From Microbacterium proteolyticum (lineage in GTDB: Bacteria > Actinomycetota > Actinomycetes > Actinomycetales > Microbacteriaceae), in NCBI RefSeq assembly GCF_014192415.1, contig NZ_JACHXY010000001.1, positions 868,001 through 932,000 on the forward strand: 64,000 bases of DNA, in the 5' to 3' direction. The notes below the pieces were generated by a model, which was not told the DNA's origin, made no database searches, and saw only the letters and a program-made list of their open reading frames with translations. The position numbers were made by a program, and so were the translations under genes. Shown here in pieces: positions 56,718-64,000 of the stretch (its first letter is position 1; the number at the start of each line of letters is the position of its first letter).

Positions 56718-57269
56718 TCAGGAGTAGACGTGGGGCGCGAGCACCGCGACGTCGCGGAGGTTGCGGTAACGCTCGGCGTAGTCGAGCCCGTAGCCGATCA
56801 CGAAGTCGTTGGGGATGTCGAAGCCCACGTACCGGCAGTCGACATGCACCTTCATGGCATCCGGCTTGCGCAGCAGTGCCAGCACCTCGACCGACGCCGC
56901 ACCGCGGGAGGCGAAGTTCTCCAGCAGCCAGCTGAGGGTCAGACCGGAGTCGATGATGTCTTCCACGATGAGCACGTGCTTACCGGTGATGTCGGTGTCG
57001 AGATCTTTGCGGATCTGCACCACGCCGCTGGAGCGGGTGCTCGCGCCGTACGACGACACCGCCATCCAGTCCATCGACACGTGCACGGGGAGGTGCCGCG
57101 CGAAGTCGGCCATGACCATGACGGCGCCCTTGAGCACGCCCACGAGCACGACCTCGCGGCCCTCGTAATCGGTGACCACTTGTGTCGCCAGTTCGGCGAG
57201 CTTCTCGTGGATCTGCTCCTCGGTGAGGAGGACTTCGCTGATGTCGTCGGAGATGTCGGCCGCGCGCAT
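56718..57269 (-). CDS. hpt: Hypoxanthine phosphoribosyltransferase
   Basis: 183 aa purine-salvage enzyme making IMP or GMP from the free base and PRPP. Motifs: ATQVVTDYEGREVVLVGVLK, the flexible-loop region DWMAVSSYG, the PRPP motif VLIVEDIIDSGLTLSWLLE, and the base-binding VGFDIPNDFVIGYGLDY. TAGACT (57276-57281 on the complement) is 6 nt before the ATG, predicting a leaderless message; that box overlaps the stop codon of the upstream kinase gene. In most actinobacteria tilS lies here; it is absent from this side. Confidence 0.95.
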   Translation of the reverse strand: MRAADISDDISEVLLTEEQIHEKLAELATQVVTDYEGREVVLVGVLKGAVMVMADFARHLPVHVSMDWMAVSSYGASTRSSGVVQIRKDLDTDITGKHVLIVEDIIDSGLTLSWLLENFASRGAASVEVLALLRKPDAMKVHVDCRYVGFDIPNDFVIGYGLDYAERYRNLRDVAVLAPHVYS

Positions 57270-57278
57270 TCGACGAGT

Positions 57279-58940
57279 CTACGCAGCCGAGAAGGCGGCC
57301 TCGCCGGGGACGGAGGCAGAAACCGCGACGGGCGGCGTCCGGGGAGGGGCCGCAGGTACCGTGGCACCGGTCGTCGCCGCGGGCGGAGGGGGCGCCCCCG
57401 CTCCGCTGCGCGGCGCGGCCGAGGCGTACCCGCCCGGACGGCGGGGCGGGAGGCTGCGCACCGAGGCGATGGCATCCATCCACCCCTGGTAGCGCTCCTC
57501 GCGCTCGTCGTGCGGCATCCGGGGCTCGAACACGCGCTCGAGGTGCCACCGATCGATGATCTCGTCGCGTCGCCACAGACCGGCCGCGGAGCCGGCCAGA
57601 TGCCCGATCCCGAGCGCGGTACGTTCCAGTCCCTTCGGACGTGCCACCGGGATGCCGAGGATGTCGGCCTGGAACTGACACAGCAGGTTGTTGCGCGTCG
57701 CCCCGCCGTCGACCTTGAGCAGAGGGATCGACACGCCGTTGCGACGCAGATTGTCGACGTTGTCGCGGGTCTGGAACGCCATGGCCTCGAGACCCGCACG
57801 GACGACGTGCGCCGCCGTGGATTCCAGGGTCAGGCCGACGATCCCACCGCGGGCGTTGCGGTCCCAGTGCGGGTCGAACAACCCCGCGAAAGCGGGGACC
57901 AGGTACACGCCGCCGCTGTCGGGCACGCTCTCGGCCAGGCGCTCGCTCGCCGCGGCGCCCGGGAGGATGCCGAGACGGTCGCGGAGCCACTGGATGGTCT
58001 GTCCGCTGTGGAAGACGACGCCCTCGGCCTCGTACGTGAGGGTGTCGCCGAACTGCCAGGCGACGCTGCTGCACATGCCCGGGAGCGTCCGGGGCGCCCC
58101 GCCGACGTTGACGGTGAGCACACCCGCGGTTCCGAAGGTGTTCTTCGCGCCGCCGGTCTCGAGACAGGCTTCTCCGAAGAGCCCCGCCTGCTGATCGCCG
58201 AGCACGGCGAGGATGGGGATCGTGCGCCCCTCGGCGCCGGGGATGACCCCCGGCGCGACGTCGCCGAACCATCCCGCCGACGGCACGATCTCGGGCAGCA
58301 GGCTCGTCGGGATGTCGAGGATGGCGCAGAACTCCTCGTCCCAGGTCGCACGCTCCAGCGACATCAATCCCGTGCGCGATGCGGCGCCCGGCTCGGTGCG
58401 GTGCACCGCGCCTCCCGTGAGGTTCCACAGCAGCCACGTCTCGGGCGTGCCGATCGCCAGCTCGCCGCGATCCGCGCGTTCTCGCACGCCGTCCACGTGA
58501 CGCAACAGCCACGCCACCTTGGCGGCGGAGAAGAAGGAATCGTTGCGCACGCCCGTGCGGGTGCGGAATTCGCCGTCGAGTCCCCGATCCGACCACTCCT
58601 GCACGATGCCGTCGGTCTGCTTCGACATCCACATGATCGCGTTGTAGACGGGGAGACCGGTGCGCCGGTCCCACATGACGATCGTCTCGCGGTGCGAGGT
58701 GACCCCCACCGCGACGATCTGCGATCCGTCGATCCGGGCGCGGGCGAGGGCGGCGATGATCGCCGAGCGCGGCGCCTCCCACAGGTCGAGGGGGTCGAGC
58801 TCGACCCACCCCTCGTGCGGGAAGGACGCCTCGATGCTCGCCGACGCCTCCCCGACGATCGTGCCCTGGGTATCGATGAGCACGGCGCGGGCGCTGCTCG
58901 AGCCCTCGTCGAGGGCGAGCACGTATCCGGACGACGTCAT
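57279..58940 (-). CDS. FGGY-family polyol kinase, GlpK-like
   Basis: 553 aa. The FGGY sugar/polyol kinase fold is clear: LALDEGSSSARAVLID, TSHRETIVMWDRRTG (substrate Arg84-Glu85), IMWMSKQTD, AVLGDQQAGLFG (catalytic Asp249) and KVDGGATRNNLLCQFQADIL. It differs from E. coli GlpK at glycerol contacts: Phe136 for Tyr135 and Val274 for Phe270, so glycerol may not be the substrate. A tail of about 50 Ala/Pro residues follows the core. Lies 11 bp after a GlpD-like gene, in a locus with a SorC regulator and a sugar ABC transporter. Glycerol, erythritol or another small polyol are possible. Confidence 0.85.
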   Translation of the reverse strand: MTSSGYVLALDEGSSSARAVLIDTQGTIVGEASASIEASFPHEGWVELDPLDLWEAPRSAIIAALARARIDGSQIVAVGVTSHRETIVMWDRRTGLPVYNAIMWMSKQTDGIVQEWSDRGLDGEFRTRTGVRNDSFFSAAKVAWLLRHVDGVRERADRGELAIGTPETWLLWNLTGGAVHRTEPGAASRTGLMSLERATWDEEFCAILDIPTSLLPEIVPSAGWFGDVAPGVIPGAEGRTIPILAVLGDQQAGLFGEACLETGGAKNTFGTAGVLTVNVGGAPRTLPGMCSSVAWQFGDTLTYEAEGVVFHSGQTIQWLRDRLGILPGAAASERLAESVPDSGGVYLVPAFAGLFDPHWDRNARGGIVGLTLESTAAHVVRAGLEAMAFQTRDNVDNLRRNGVSIPLLKVDGGATRNNLLCQFQADILGIPVARPKGLERTALGIGHLAGSAAGLWRRDEIIDRWHLERVFEPRMPHDEREERYQGWMDAIASVRSLPPRRPGGYASAAPRSGAGAPPPPAATTGATVPAAPPRTPPVAVSASVPGEAAFSAA

Positions 58941-58951
58941 GCTCCGGCTCC

Positions 58952-60595
58952 TCACGCGGGCTGCGCGGTGCGCGCGGGCACCCGCAGGTGGTCGAGCCAG
59001 CGCCGGTAGCCGGAGATCTCGGCATCGCGTCGACCGGCATCCCAGCCCCCGAGGTCGGCGAGGATGTCGGCGGCGCGCTCGACGCCGCGGATGCCGTGGG
59101 TCGGTTCGAATGCGAGCAGCAGCCGCCGGGCGAACACGTCGGTGATCGTCTCGGCGAACTCGTGACGCATGGCGAAGATCAACTCGGCCGCGATCGCGGG
59201 CGACTCGGGGTCGAAGCGCTCAGCGAGCTCGGGACGTTCTCGCACGAGGTCGAGCACCCGCTCGGCGCGCGTGCCGTAGAGGTCCCACAGCCGTTCGGCG
59301 GTGTCGCGGCGCACGAGGGTCGTCGACAGGACACTCGCCTCGAAGTCCACCATGTCGGCCGTCCGGGCACCCGGGAACGGCTGGAACTTGCTCACGGGAT
59401 GCTTCAGGCCCGCGCCGAGGATCTTGACGGCCCTGTCGACGGCGTCCTCGGCGAGCTGGCGGTACGTGGTGAGCTTGCCGCCGACGATGGAGAGCAGACC
59501 GGGGTAGCCGTCCTTGACGTGGTCGCGCACGATGTGACTGCGCGGCACCTTCCACTCGGGGATGTCGGGTGCGTAGGGCAGGGGGCGTACGCCGCTGTAG
59601 GTGTAGAGGACATCGTCGACGGTGAGGTCGGCCCCGGGCACGAGCGCGTTGGTCTCGGTCAGCAGGTAGTCGATCTCGTCGGACTCGGCGCGGGCCTCGT
59701 CGGGGTCGAGTTCGAACTTCGTGTCGGTGCACCCGATGAGGTAGCGCCCCATCCACGGGATCACCAGCACGAGGCGACCGTCGGTCTGCGACTCGTAGTA
59801 GACGACGTCATCGGGCGCGCCGGGGAAGGCGTCGACGATGATGTGGCTGCCCTTCGCGCCGCCGATGAGACGTGGCGACGGGATGGACGGGAGGGTGGAT
59901 GTCGCCGACTCGCCGCGCAGGACGGCATCCACCCAGGGACCTCCCGCGTTGATCGTGAGGGTGGCGGAGATGTCGCGCATGGTGCCGTCGGCGTGGCGCA
60001 CACGCACACCGGTGATCTCTTTGCCGGAGCCCAGCACCCCGACCGCGCGGGTGTGGAGGAACAGCCGCGCACCGGCGTCGACGGCGGCGACGGCGAGTTC
60101 GACGCACAGGCGCTCGGCGTATTCGACCTGGCCGTCGGTGAACAGCGCGGCGCCGCTGAGGCCCTCGCGAGACATGCCGGTGAAGCGTCGTCGGACGGCC
60201 GTGGTCGAGAGGATGCGGTGCCACGAGACCGACTTGTCGACCGAGAGCACGTCGTAGGCCAGCATCCCCAGTCGGATCATCCATGACGGGCGGGTGTTGC
60301 GGGCGTAGAACGGCATGATCAGGCGCACGGGCTTCACCAGGTGCGGGGCCACCTTGAACAGCAGTTCGCGTTCGCGCAGCGATTCGCGCACGAGCCGCAC
60401 GTCGCCGCGTTCGAGGTAGCGCAGGCCGCCGTGGACGAGTCGTCCCGACCAGGCGGAGACCCCCGCGCAGACGTCCTCCTGCTCGACGAGCGCGACGGAG
60501 AGGCCTCGCTCGGCGGCGTCTCGGGCGATGCCGAGACCGTTGATGCCGGCGCCGATCACGACGACGTCGAAGGTGGGCTGGTCGGCGTTGTCCAC
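58952..60595 (-). CDS. FAD-dependent polyol-phosphate dehydrogenase, GlpD-like
   Basis: 547 aa flavoprotein of the glycerol-3-phosphate dehydrogenase family. FAD motif VVVIGAGINGLGIARDAAER, then SAWSGRLVHGGLRYLERGD, a central TINAGGPWVDAVLRG, and the C-terminal IVGGKLTTYRQLAEDAVDR with the helical tail of GlpD. It would oxidise the phosphorylated product of the adjacent FGGY kinase to a keto-phosphate at the membrane. GTG start at 60595 follows GGGAGA. First gene of its operon, with an operator-like repeat between promoter and start. EryB, which acts on erythritol 1-phosphate, belongs to the same family. Confidence 0.87.
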   Translation of the reverse strand: MDNADQPTFDVVVIGAGINGLGIARDAAERGLSVALVEQEDVCAGVSAWSGRLVHGGLRYLERGDVRLVRESLRERELLFKVAPHLVKPVRLIMPFYARNTRPSWMIRLGMLAYDVLSVDKSVSWHRILSTTAVRRRFTGMSREGLSGAALFTDGQVEYAERLCVELAVAAVDAGARLFLHTRAVGVLGSGKEITGVRVRHADGTMRDISATLTINAGGPWVDAVLRGESATSTLPSIPSPRLIGGAKGSHIIVDAFPGAPDDVVYYESQTDGRLVLVIPWMGRYLIGCTDTKFELDPDEARAESDEIDYLLTETNALVPGADLTVDDVLYTYSGVRPLPYAPDIPEWKVPRSHIVRDHVKDGYPGLLSIVGGKLTTYRQLAEDAVDRAVKILGAGLKHPVSKFQPFPGARTADMVDFEASVLSTTLVRRDTAERLWDLYGTRAERVLDLVRERPELAERFDPESPAIAAELIFAMRHEFAETITDVFARRLLLAFEPTHGIRGVERAADILADLGGWDAGRRDAEISGYRRWLDHLRVPARTAQPA

Positions 60596-60623
60596 GTATG
60601 TCTCCCTTGACCGTGGTGTGCTC

Positions 60624-60664
60624 TGAATATTCAGTCGCACATTGAATCTGATTCCATTATCGTA
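60624..60664 (-). promoter_or_regulatory. Promoter and operator upstream of the GlpD-like gene
   Basis: Minus-strand -10 candidates TACGAT (60664-60659) or GATAAT (60661-60656) lead into an inverted repeat ATTCA-N9-TGAAT (60629-60647), which also overlaps the palindrome TGAATATTCA (60624-60633). The operator lies just downstream of the predicted start of transcription, fitting repression. The half-site recurs at 61826. Confidence 0.6.
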
Positions 60665-60803
60665 GCGCGCAGCCGTCGACACGGGAAGCGGGTATCGGGC
60701 TTCGGGACCCGAGAACGCCGATTCTGACAGACCGCGGACAGGACGGGAACGACGCCGTCGGCCTGCGCGAGCGCAGTGACGGACAGAACGAGAGAGGTCT
60801 CTC

Positions 60804-61808
60804 ATGCCATCCACGATCAAAGACACCGGCTCCCTCCGCGCGATGACGAAGGTGGCGCACCTCTACTACCGGCGTGGCCTGGTGCAGACCGAGATCGCGG
60901 AGGAGCTGGGACTGTCGCAGGCCGGAGTATCGCGCCTGCTGACCGCGGCGAGCGAACAGGGCATCGCCCGCACGGTGGTCGTCCCCCCATCGGGCTTCCA
61001 CAACGACCTCGAGCAAGCGGTCGAGGAGACGTTCGGCCTGCGCGAGGTCCACGTCATCGAAACGGAGGCCGGCTCCGGCGACGACCTCGTCCCCGCGCTC
61101 GCGCGCGCTCTCGTGCCGGTGCTGCAACTGGCGCCCATCGACGGCCGCACCATCGGGCTGACGTCATGGTCGCGTGCCCTTCAGGCCGCCGTCGACGCGC
61201 TCCCCGACCTGCCCCGCGCCAACGCCGGGCACATCGTCGAGCTGCTCGGAGATGTGGGGCGACCGTCGCTGCAGCACCGCGCCGCGCTGACGACCGAACG
61301 GTTCGCCCGCGCCACCGGGGGCGATCCGGTGTTCCTGCGCGCGCCGGGCGTCGTCTCGACGCCGGACATGCGCGCCGCCCTCCTCGAGGGCGACCCTCAT
61401 GCACGCCGCGCGCTGCGGGCGATGGACGACCTCGACCTGGCGCTCGTGGGCATCGGCGAGGTGCGCGCGTCGGAACCGCTCACCCCGGGCGAGAACTTCT
61501 TCACCGACGCGCAGTTCGCTTCGGCCCGCGCCCAGGGAGCCGTCGGCGAGATCGGTCTGAGGTTCCTGGATGCCGCCGGCGAACCCGTGGCCGTCGAGCT
61601 CGGGGACCTCGTGCTGGGAATGGAACTCTCGCAACTGCGCCGCGCGAAGCGGCGCATCGCCGTCGCGGGCGGGCGCCGCAAGCACGCGGCGGTGCTCGCC
61701 GCCGTGCGCGGCGGGTGGATCGACGTGCTAGTCACCGACGAGACGACCGCGCGACACCTCGTCGCCTGCGGACCGAACGGGGTTGACACCCACCTCCGGC
61801 ATTCCTAG
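60804..61808 (+). CDS. SorC/DeoR-type sugar-binding transcriptional regulator
   Basis: 334 aa. N-terminal HTH (VAHLYYRRGLVQTEIAEELG, then LSQAGVSRLLTAASEQGI) and a C-terminal sugar-binding domain of the SorC family (TIGLTSWSRALQAAVDALP, LDLALVGIGE, then GDLVLGMELSQLRRAKRRIA and VTDETTARHLV). Same family as EryD, DalR and SorC, which respond to phosphorylated polyols. It is divergent from the GlpD-FGGY operon and immediately followed by a transporter operon whose promoter lies in its own 3' end, so it probably controls both. AGAGAGG precedes the ATG. Confidence 0.88.
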   Translation: MPSTIKDTGSLRAMTKVAHLYYRRGLVQTEIAEELGLSQAGVSRLLTAASEQGIARTVVVPPSGFHNDLEQAVEETFGLREVHVIETEAGSGDDLVPALARALVPVLQLAPIDGRTIGLTSWSRALQAAVDALPDLPRANAGHIVELLGDVGRPSLQHRAALTTERFARATGGDPVFLRAPGVVSTPDMRAALLEGDPHARRALRAMDDLDLALVGIGEVRASEPLTPGENFFTDAQFASARAQGAVGEIGLRFLDAAGEPVAVELGDLVLGMELSQLRRAKRRIAVAGGRRKHAAVLAAVRGGWIDVLVTDETTARHLVACGPNGVDTHLRHS

Positions 61809-61811
61809 CAT
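61783..61811 (+). promoter_or_regulatory. Strong sigma-70-type promoter for the ABC transporter operon
   Basis: TTGACA (61783-61788), exactly 17 bp, then TAGCAT (61806-61811). It is embedded in the last codons of the SorC gene and drives the binding-protein gene at 61873. The best -35/-10 pair in the window. Confidence 0.75.
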
Positions 61812-61825
61812 CGGAGTGCATCACC

Positions 61826-61846
61826 ATTCAGTAGGCGAATATTGAT
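61826..61846 (+). promoter_or_regulatory. Operator-like site downstream of the transporter promoter
   Basis: ATTCA (61826-61830) followed after 12 bases by TGAT, with AATATTGA inside. It shares ATTCAGT and ATTGA with the site at 60629-60647 and, as there, lies just after the predicted transcription start. Candidate SorC binding site. Confidence 0.5.
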
Positions 61847-61872
61847 CTGCACTCGTTTCAAAGGGGAAACAC

Positions 61873-62865
61873 ATGCACAGCTCCCGCATCCGCCGCGCGT
61901 CCGTCCTGCTTCTCGCGGGCGCCGTCGCCGCCCTCGGCCTCGCCGGCTGCAGCACCACCGACGCCGGCGGCGCTCCGACGGGGTCCAAGACCATCGGCGT
62001 CTCGATCGCCGATCAGAAGTCGCTGTTCTACATCGCTGCAGCCGACGGCATGAAGGCTGCCGCCGAGGAAGCGGGGTACACCCTCGTCCTCGAGTCGGCC
62101 GACAACGACGCCACCCGTCAGGTCAACCAGGTGCAGAACCTGCTGACCCAGCAGGTGGGCGTGCTCATCTACACCCCGCAGGACGCCACGGCCGCCGGCG
62201 CCGGCGTGCGCTTGGCGAACGACGCGGGCGTCCCGGTCGTCGCGCTCGACCAGAAGCCCGAGACCGACGACGTCGAGATCTCCACCTTCATCGCCACCGA
62301 CAGCGTCAAGGCCGCGTACGACGTCTGCACCTGGATGTTCGAGCAGATGGGCGGGGAGGGCGACATCGCGGTGCTCCAGGGTCCCTTGGGCGCCACCGCC
62401 GAGCTGCAGCGCACCGAGGGCTGCAAGAAGGCGCTCGCCGAGAACCCCGGCATCAACGCCGTGCAGTGGGAGAGCGCCGGGTGGGACGAGACCCAGGCCT
62501 TCGACACCACGCAGAACATCCTCACCGCCCACCCCGAGCTGAAGGCCGTGTTCGGTGAGAGCGACGCGATGGCCCTGGGCGCCGCGAAGGCCGCGCAACA
62601 GGCCGGTCGCACGGGCATGGTCTTCGCGGGCATCGACGGCTTCCCCACGATGTTCACCGCCATCAGCGACGGACTGACCCAGGCGACGATGGCGCAGCAG
62701 CCCTACATGATGGGCAAGCTCGCGGTCGAGAACGCCATCCAGCTGCTCGAGGGCGGGGCCGACCTGCCCCAGGACCAGTACCAGGACGCGGTGCTCGTCA
62801 CCGGCGACAACGTGGCCGAGAACGACCCGACCAAGTTCTACGGCCCCGAGGCCGCCCGCAACTGA
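61873..62865 (+). CDS. RbsB-type sugar/polyol ABC substrate-binding lipoprotein
   Basis: 330 aa periplasmic-binding-protein type I fold. Signal peptide VLLLAGAVAALGLAGC with lipobox. Mature motifs are TIGVSIADQKSLFYIAAADG, KAAAEEAGYTLVLESADND, VGVLIYTPQDATAAG, GVPVVALDQKPETD and FGESDAMALGAAKAA, then FAGIDGFPTMFTAI. It captures ribose-like sugars or polyols for a CUT2 importer; the ATPase follows. Ribosome-binding site AAGGGGA before the ATG. Not related to the CUT1 binding protein at 15915-17210. Confidence 0.92.
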   Translation: MHSSRIRRASVLLLAGAVAALGLAGCSTTDAGGAPTGSKTIGVSIADQKSLFYIAAADGMKAAAEEAGYTLVLESADNDATRQVNQVQNLLTQQVGVLIYTPQDATAAGAGVRLANDAGVPVVALDQKPETDDVEISTFIATDSVKAAYDVCTWMFEQMGGEGDIAVLQGPLGATAELQRTEGCKKALAENPGINAVQWESAGWDETQAFDTTQNILTAHPELKAVFGESDAMALGAAKAAQQAGRTGMVFAGIDGFPTMFTAISDGLTQATMAQQPYMMGKLAVENAIQLLEGGADLPQDQYQDAVLVTGDNVAENDPTKFYGPEAARN

Positions 62866-62874
62866 CCACGCCGA

Positions 62875-62904
62875 GGGGCGGTGCGGCCGCGGCTGCACCG
62901 CCCC
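62875..62904. other. Intercistronic stem-loop after the RbsB-type gene
   Basis: Perfect 10-bp stem (62875-62884 against 62895-62904) with a 10-nt loop, between the binding-protein stop and the ATPase ribosome-binding site (AGGGAG). Probably raises the ratio of binding protein to ATPase, as the hairpin at 15866-15900 may do in the other transporter operon. Confidence 0.65.
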
Positions 62905-62920
62905 GACCACAGGGAGCACC

Positions 62921-64000
62921 ATGGCCGCATCACCCCGCACCGGCGCGGGCCTCGTCTGCACCGGTCTCACCAAGCAGTACGGCGGCGTCACCGTCGTCAA
63001 CGACATCGACATCGCCCTCGTACCGGGTCGCGTCGTCGGCCTCGTCGGCGAGAACGGTGCCGGCAAGTCCACGACGTCGGGCATGATCGCGGGCCTCGTC
63101 CAGCCCGACCGCGGTTCCATGACGATCGACGGCGACCCGTACGAGCCGCGTTCGCCCGGCGACGCGCTCAAGGCCGGCGTGGTGCTCATCCACCAGGAGA
63201 TCCGCATGGTGCGCGAGCTCACGGTGGCCGAGAACATCTTCATCGGACGCCTCCCGATGCGCGGCGGACGTGTGGACCGCGCACGCATGAACGAAGAGGC
63301 CGCAGACGTGCTCGCGCGTCTCGGCTCGCGCGTCGATCCCCGGCAACGCATCGACGAGCTGTCGATCGCCGCCCAGCAGGAGATCGAGATCGCCCGAGCG
63401 CTCAGCCGGAAGCCACGGTTCGTCATCTTCGACGAACCCTCCGCATCGCTCGGCAAGAGCGAGACCGCCCGCGTGTTCGATCAGATCGAGGCGCTGAAGG
63501 CGGGCGGTGCCGGCATCGTCTACATCTCCCACCGCATCGAGGAGATCACCCGACTCTCGGATGCCATCGTGTGCCTGCGCGACGGACATCTCGCCGCCCG
63601 ATGGGACACCGGCGACGTCTCGCGGGAGGCGATCGTGCGCGCCATGGTCGGCCGCGACTTCACCTATGGTCACGGCACCCCGCCCGAGGCGGGCAACCGC
63701 ACGGTCATCGAGGTGTCGGGGCTCGGCCGCACCGGGGCCTTCGAAGGCATCGACTTCGCGGTGCGCGCGGGCGAGATCCTCGGCGTCGCGGGGCTCGTGG
63801 GCGCCGGCCGCACCGAGGTCGTCCGCACGCTCGCCGGTGCCGATCGCGCGACCGAGGGGCGCATCGTCGTCGACGGCGAGGACACCGTCATCCGATCTCC
63901 CCAGGACGCGATCCGCGCCGGGATCGCGATGGTCCCCGAAGACCGCAAGTCGCAGGGGCTTCTCCTGGCCCGCGACAGCATGGACAACATGACGCTCCCC
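62921..64000 (+). CDS. CUT2 sugar ABC transporter ATPase (RbsA/MglA type), 3' end beyond window
   Basis: 360 codons are present. First ATPase domain: KQYGGVTVVNDIDIALVPG, Walker A GLVGENGAGKST, IHQEIRMVRELTVAENIFIG, signature LSIAAQQEIEIARAL and Walker B FVIFDEPSASL. A second domain starts about residue 258 (VIEVSGLGRTGAFEGIDFAV) with the degenerate P-loop GLVGAGRTEVVRTLAG, then MVPEDRKSQGLLL. The tandem layout is typical of the CUT2 family (ribose, xylose, erythritol). The permease is expected just beyond the edge. Confidence 0.93.
   Translation, partial: MAASPRTGAGLVCTGLTKQYGGVTVVNDIDIALVPGRVVGLVGENGAGKSTTSGMIAGLVQPDRGSMTIDGDPYEPRSPGDALKAGVVLIHQEIRMVRELTVAENIFIGRLPMRGGRVDRARMNEEAADVLARLGSRVDPRQRIDELSIAAQQEIEIARALSRKPRFVIFDEPSASLGKSETARVFDQIEALKAGGAGIVYISHRIEEITRLSDAIVCLRDGHLAARWDTGDVSREAIVRAMVGRDFTYGHGTPPEAGNRTVIEVSGLGRTGAFEGIDFAVRAGEILGVAGLVGAGRTEVVRTLAGADRATEGRIVVDGEDTVIRSPQDAIRAGIAMVPEDRKSQGLLLARDSMDNMTLP

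Noticed and set aside
53982..59009. A 1675-codon plus-strand open frame across ftsH, fol genes, hpt and the kinase
   Set aside because: It is entirely antisense to well-recognised genes; the translation is compositionally skewed (Val/Gly/Asp/Arg) with no domain. Long antisense frames are expected at this GC content.

Overview
The window looks like a chromosomal segment of a high-GC actinobacterium, most likely a member of Microbacteriaceae close to Microbacterium. The support is the very GC-rich third codon positions, GTG starts, ATGA/GTGA gene overlaps, many TANNNT boxes placed 6-7 nt before start codons (leaderless-type promoters), and family content typical of the group (small DUF7882 proteins, DUF3072, DUF1206, DUF4192, DUF3180). 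No phage, integrase, insertion sequence or CRISPR array is visible. Both ends cut through genes: treZ on the left and a sugar ABC ATPase on the right.

Layout. 0-5.4 kb is a maltooligosyl-trehalose operon (glgX/treX-treY-treZ, minus strand). 5.4-11.8 kb holds small conserved genes: a coiled-coil protein, a small alarmone synthetase with a 45-aa leader gene, three DUF7882 paralogues, two head-to-head MarR regulators and an alpha/beta hydrolase. 11.8-18.3 kb is a sugar catabolic operon (binding protein, two CUT1 permeases, class II aldolase, ADP-dependent sugar kinase) with a divergent DeoR regulator; its binding-protein gene carries an in-frame amber codon. 18.3-25 kb has a PQQ-type sugar dehydrogenase, DUF1206 and PAP2 membrane proteins, and a TetR/amidase/agmatine-deiminase cluster. 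25-27.6 kb is a DUF2520-panC-panB operon for pantothenate synthesis. 28.5-32.4 kb is a bacterial RNA-repair cassette, Pnkp plus Hen1. 33-42 kb carries tRNA-Ser(CGA), ldh, radA, an ArgA-like acetyltransferase, clpC and a DUF2975/XRE pair. 42-47.5 kb has a lipoprotein, a cardiolipin synthase, DUF4192 and lysS.

47.7-57.3 kb is the conserved actinobacterial block hpt-ftsH-folE-folP-folB-folK-DUF3180-PH-PH-DUF2520-panC, almost all overlapping and translated in one direction. It supplies tetrahydropterin synthesis and membrane-protein quality control. Its panC is strongly divergent at substrate-binding residues, whereas the second panC at 25.8 kb is canonical.

57.3-64 kb is a polyol catabolic locus: an FGGY kinase, a GlpD-like dehydrogenase, a divergent SorC-family regulator, and an RbsB/RbsA-type ABC transporter that runs off the window. 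Related operator-like sites lie just downstream of both promoters. The gene set resembles erythritol loci as much as glycerol loci.

Protein family calls come from reading motifs and overall sequence character; no database search was possible. Start codons were chosen from ribosome-binding sites, overlaps with neighbours, or TANNNT boxes.
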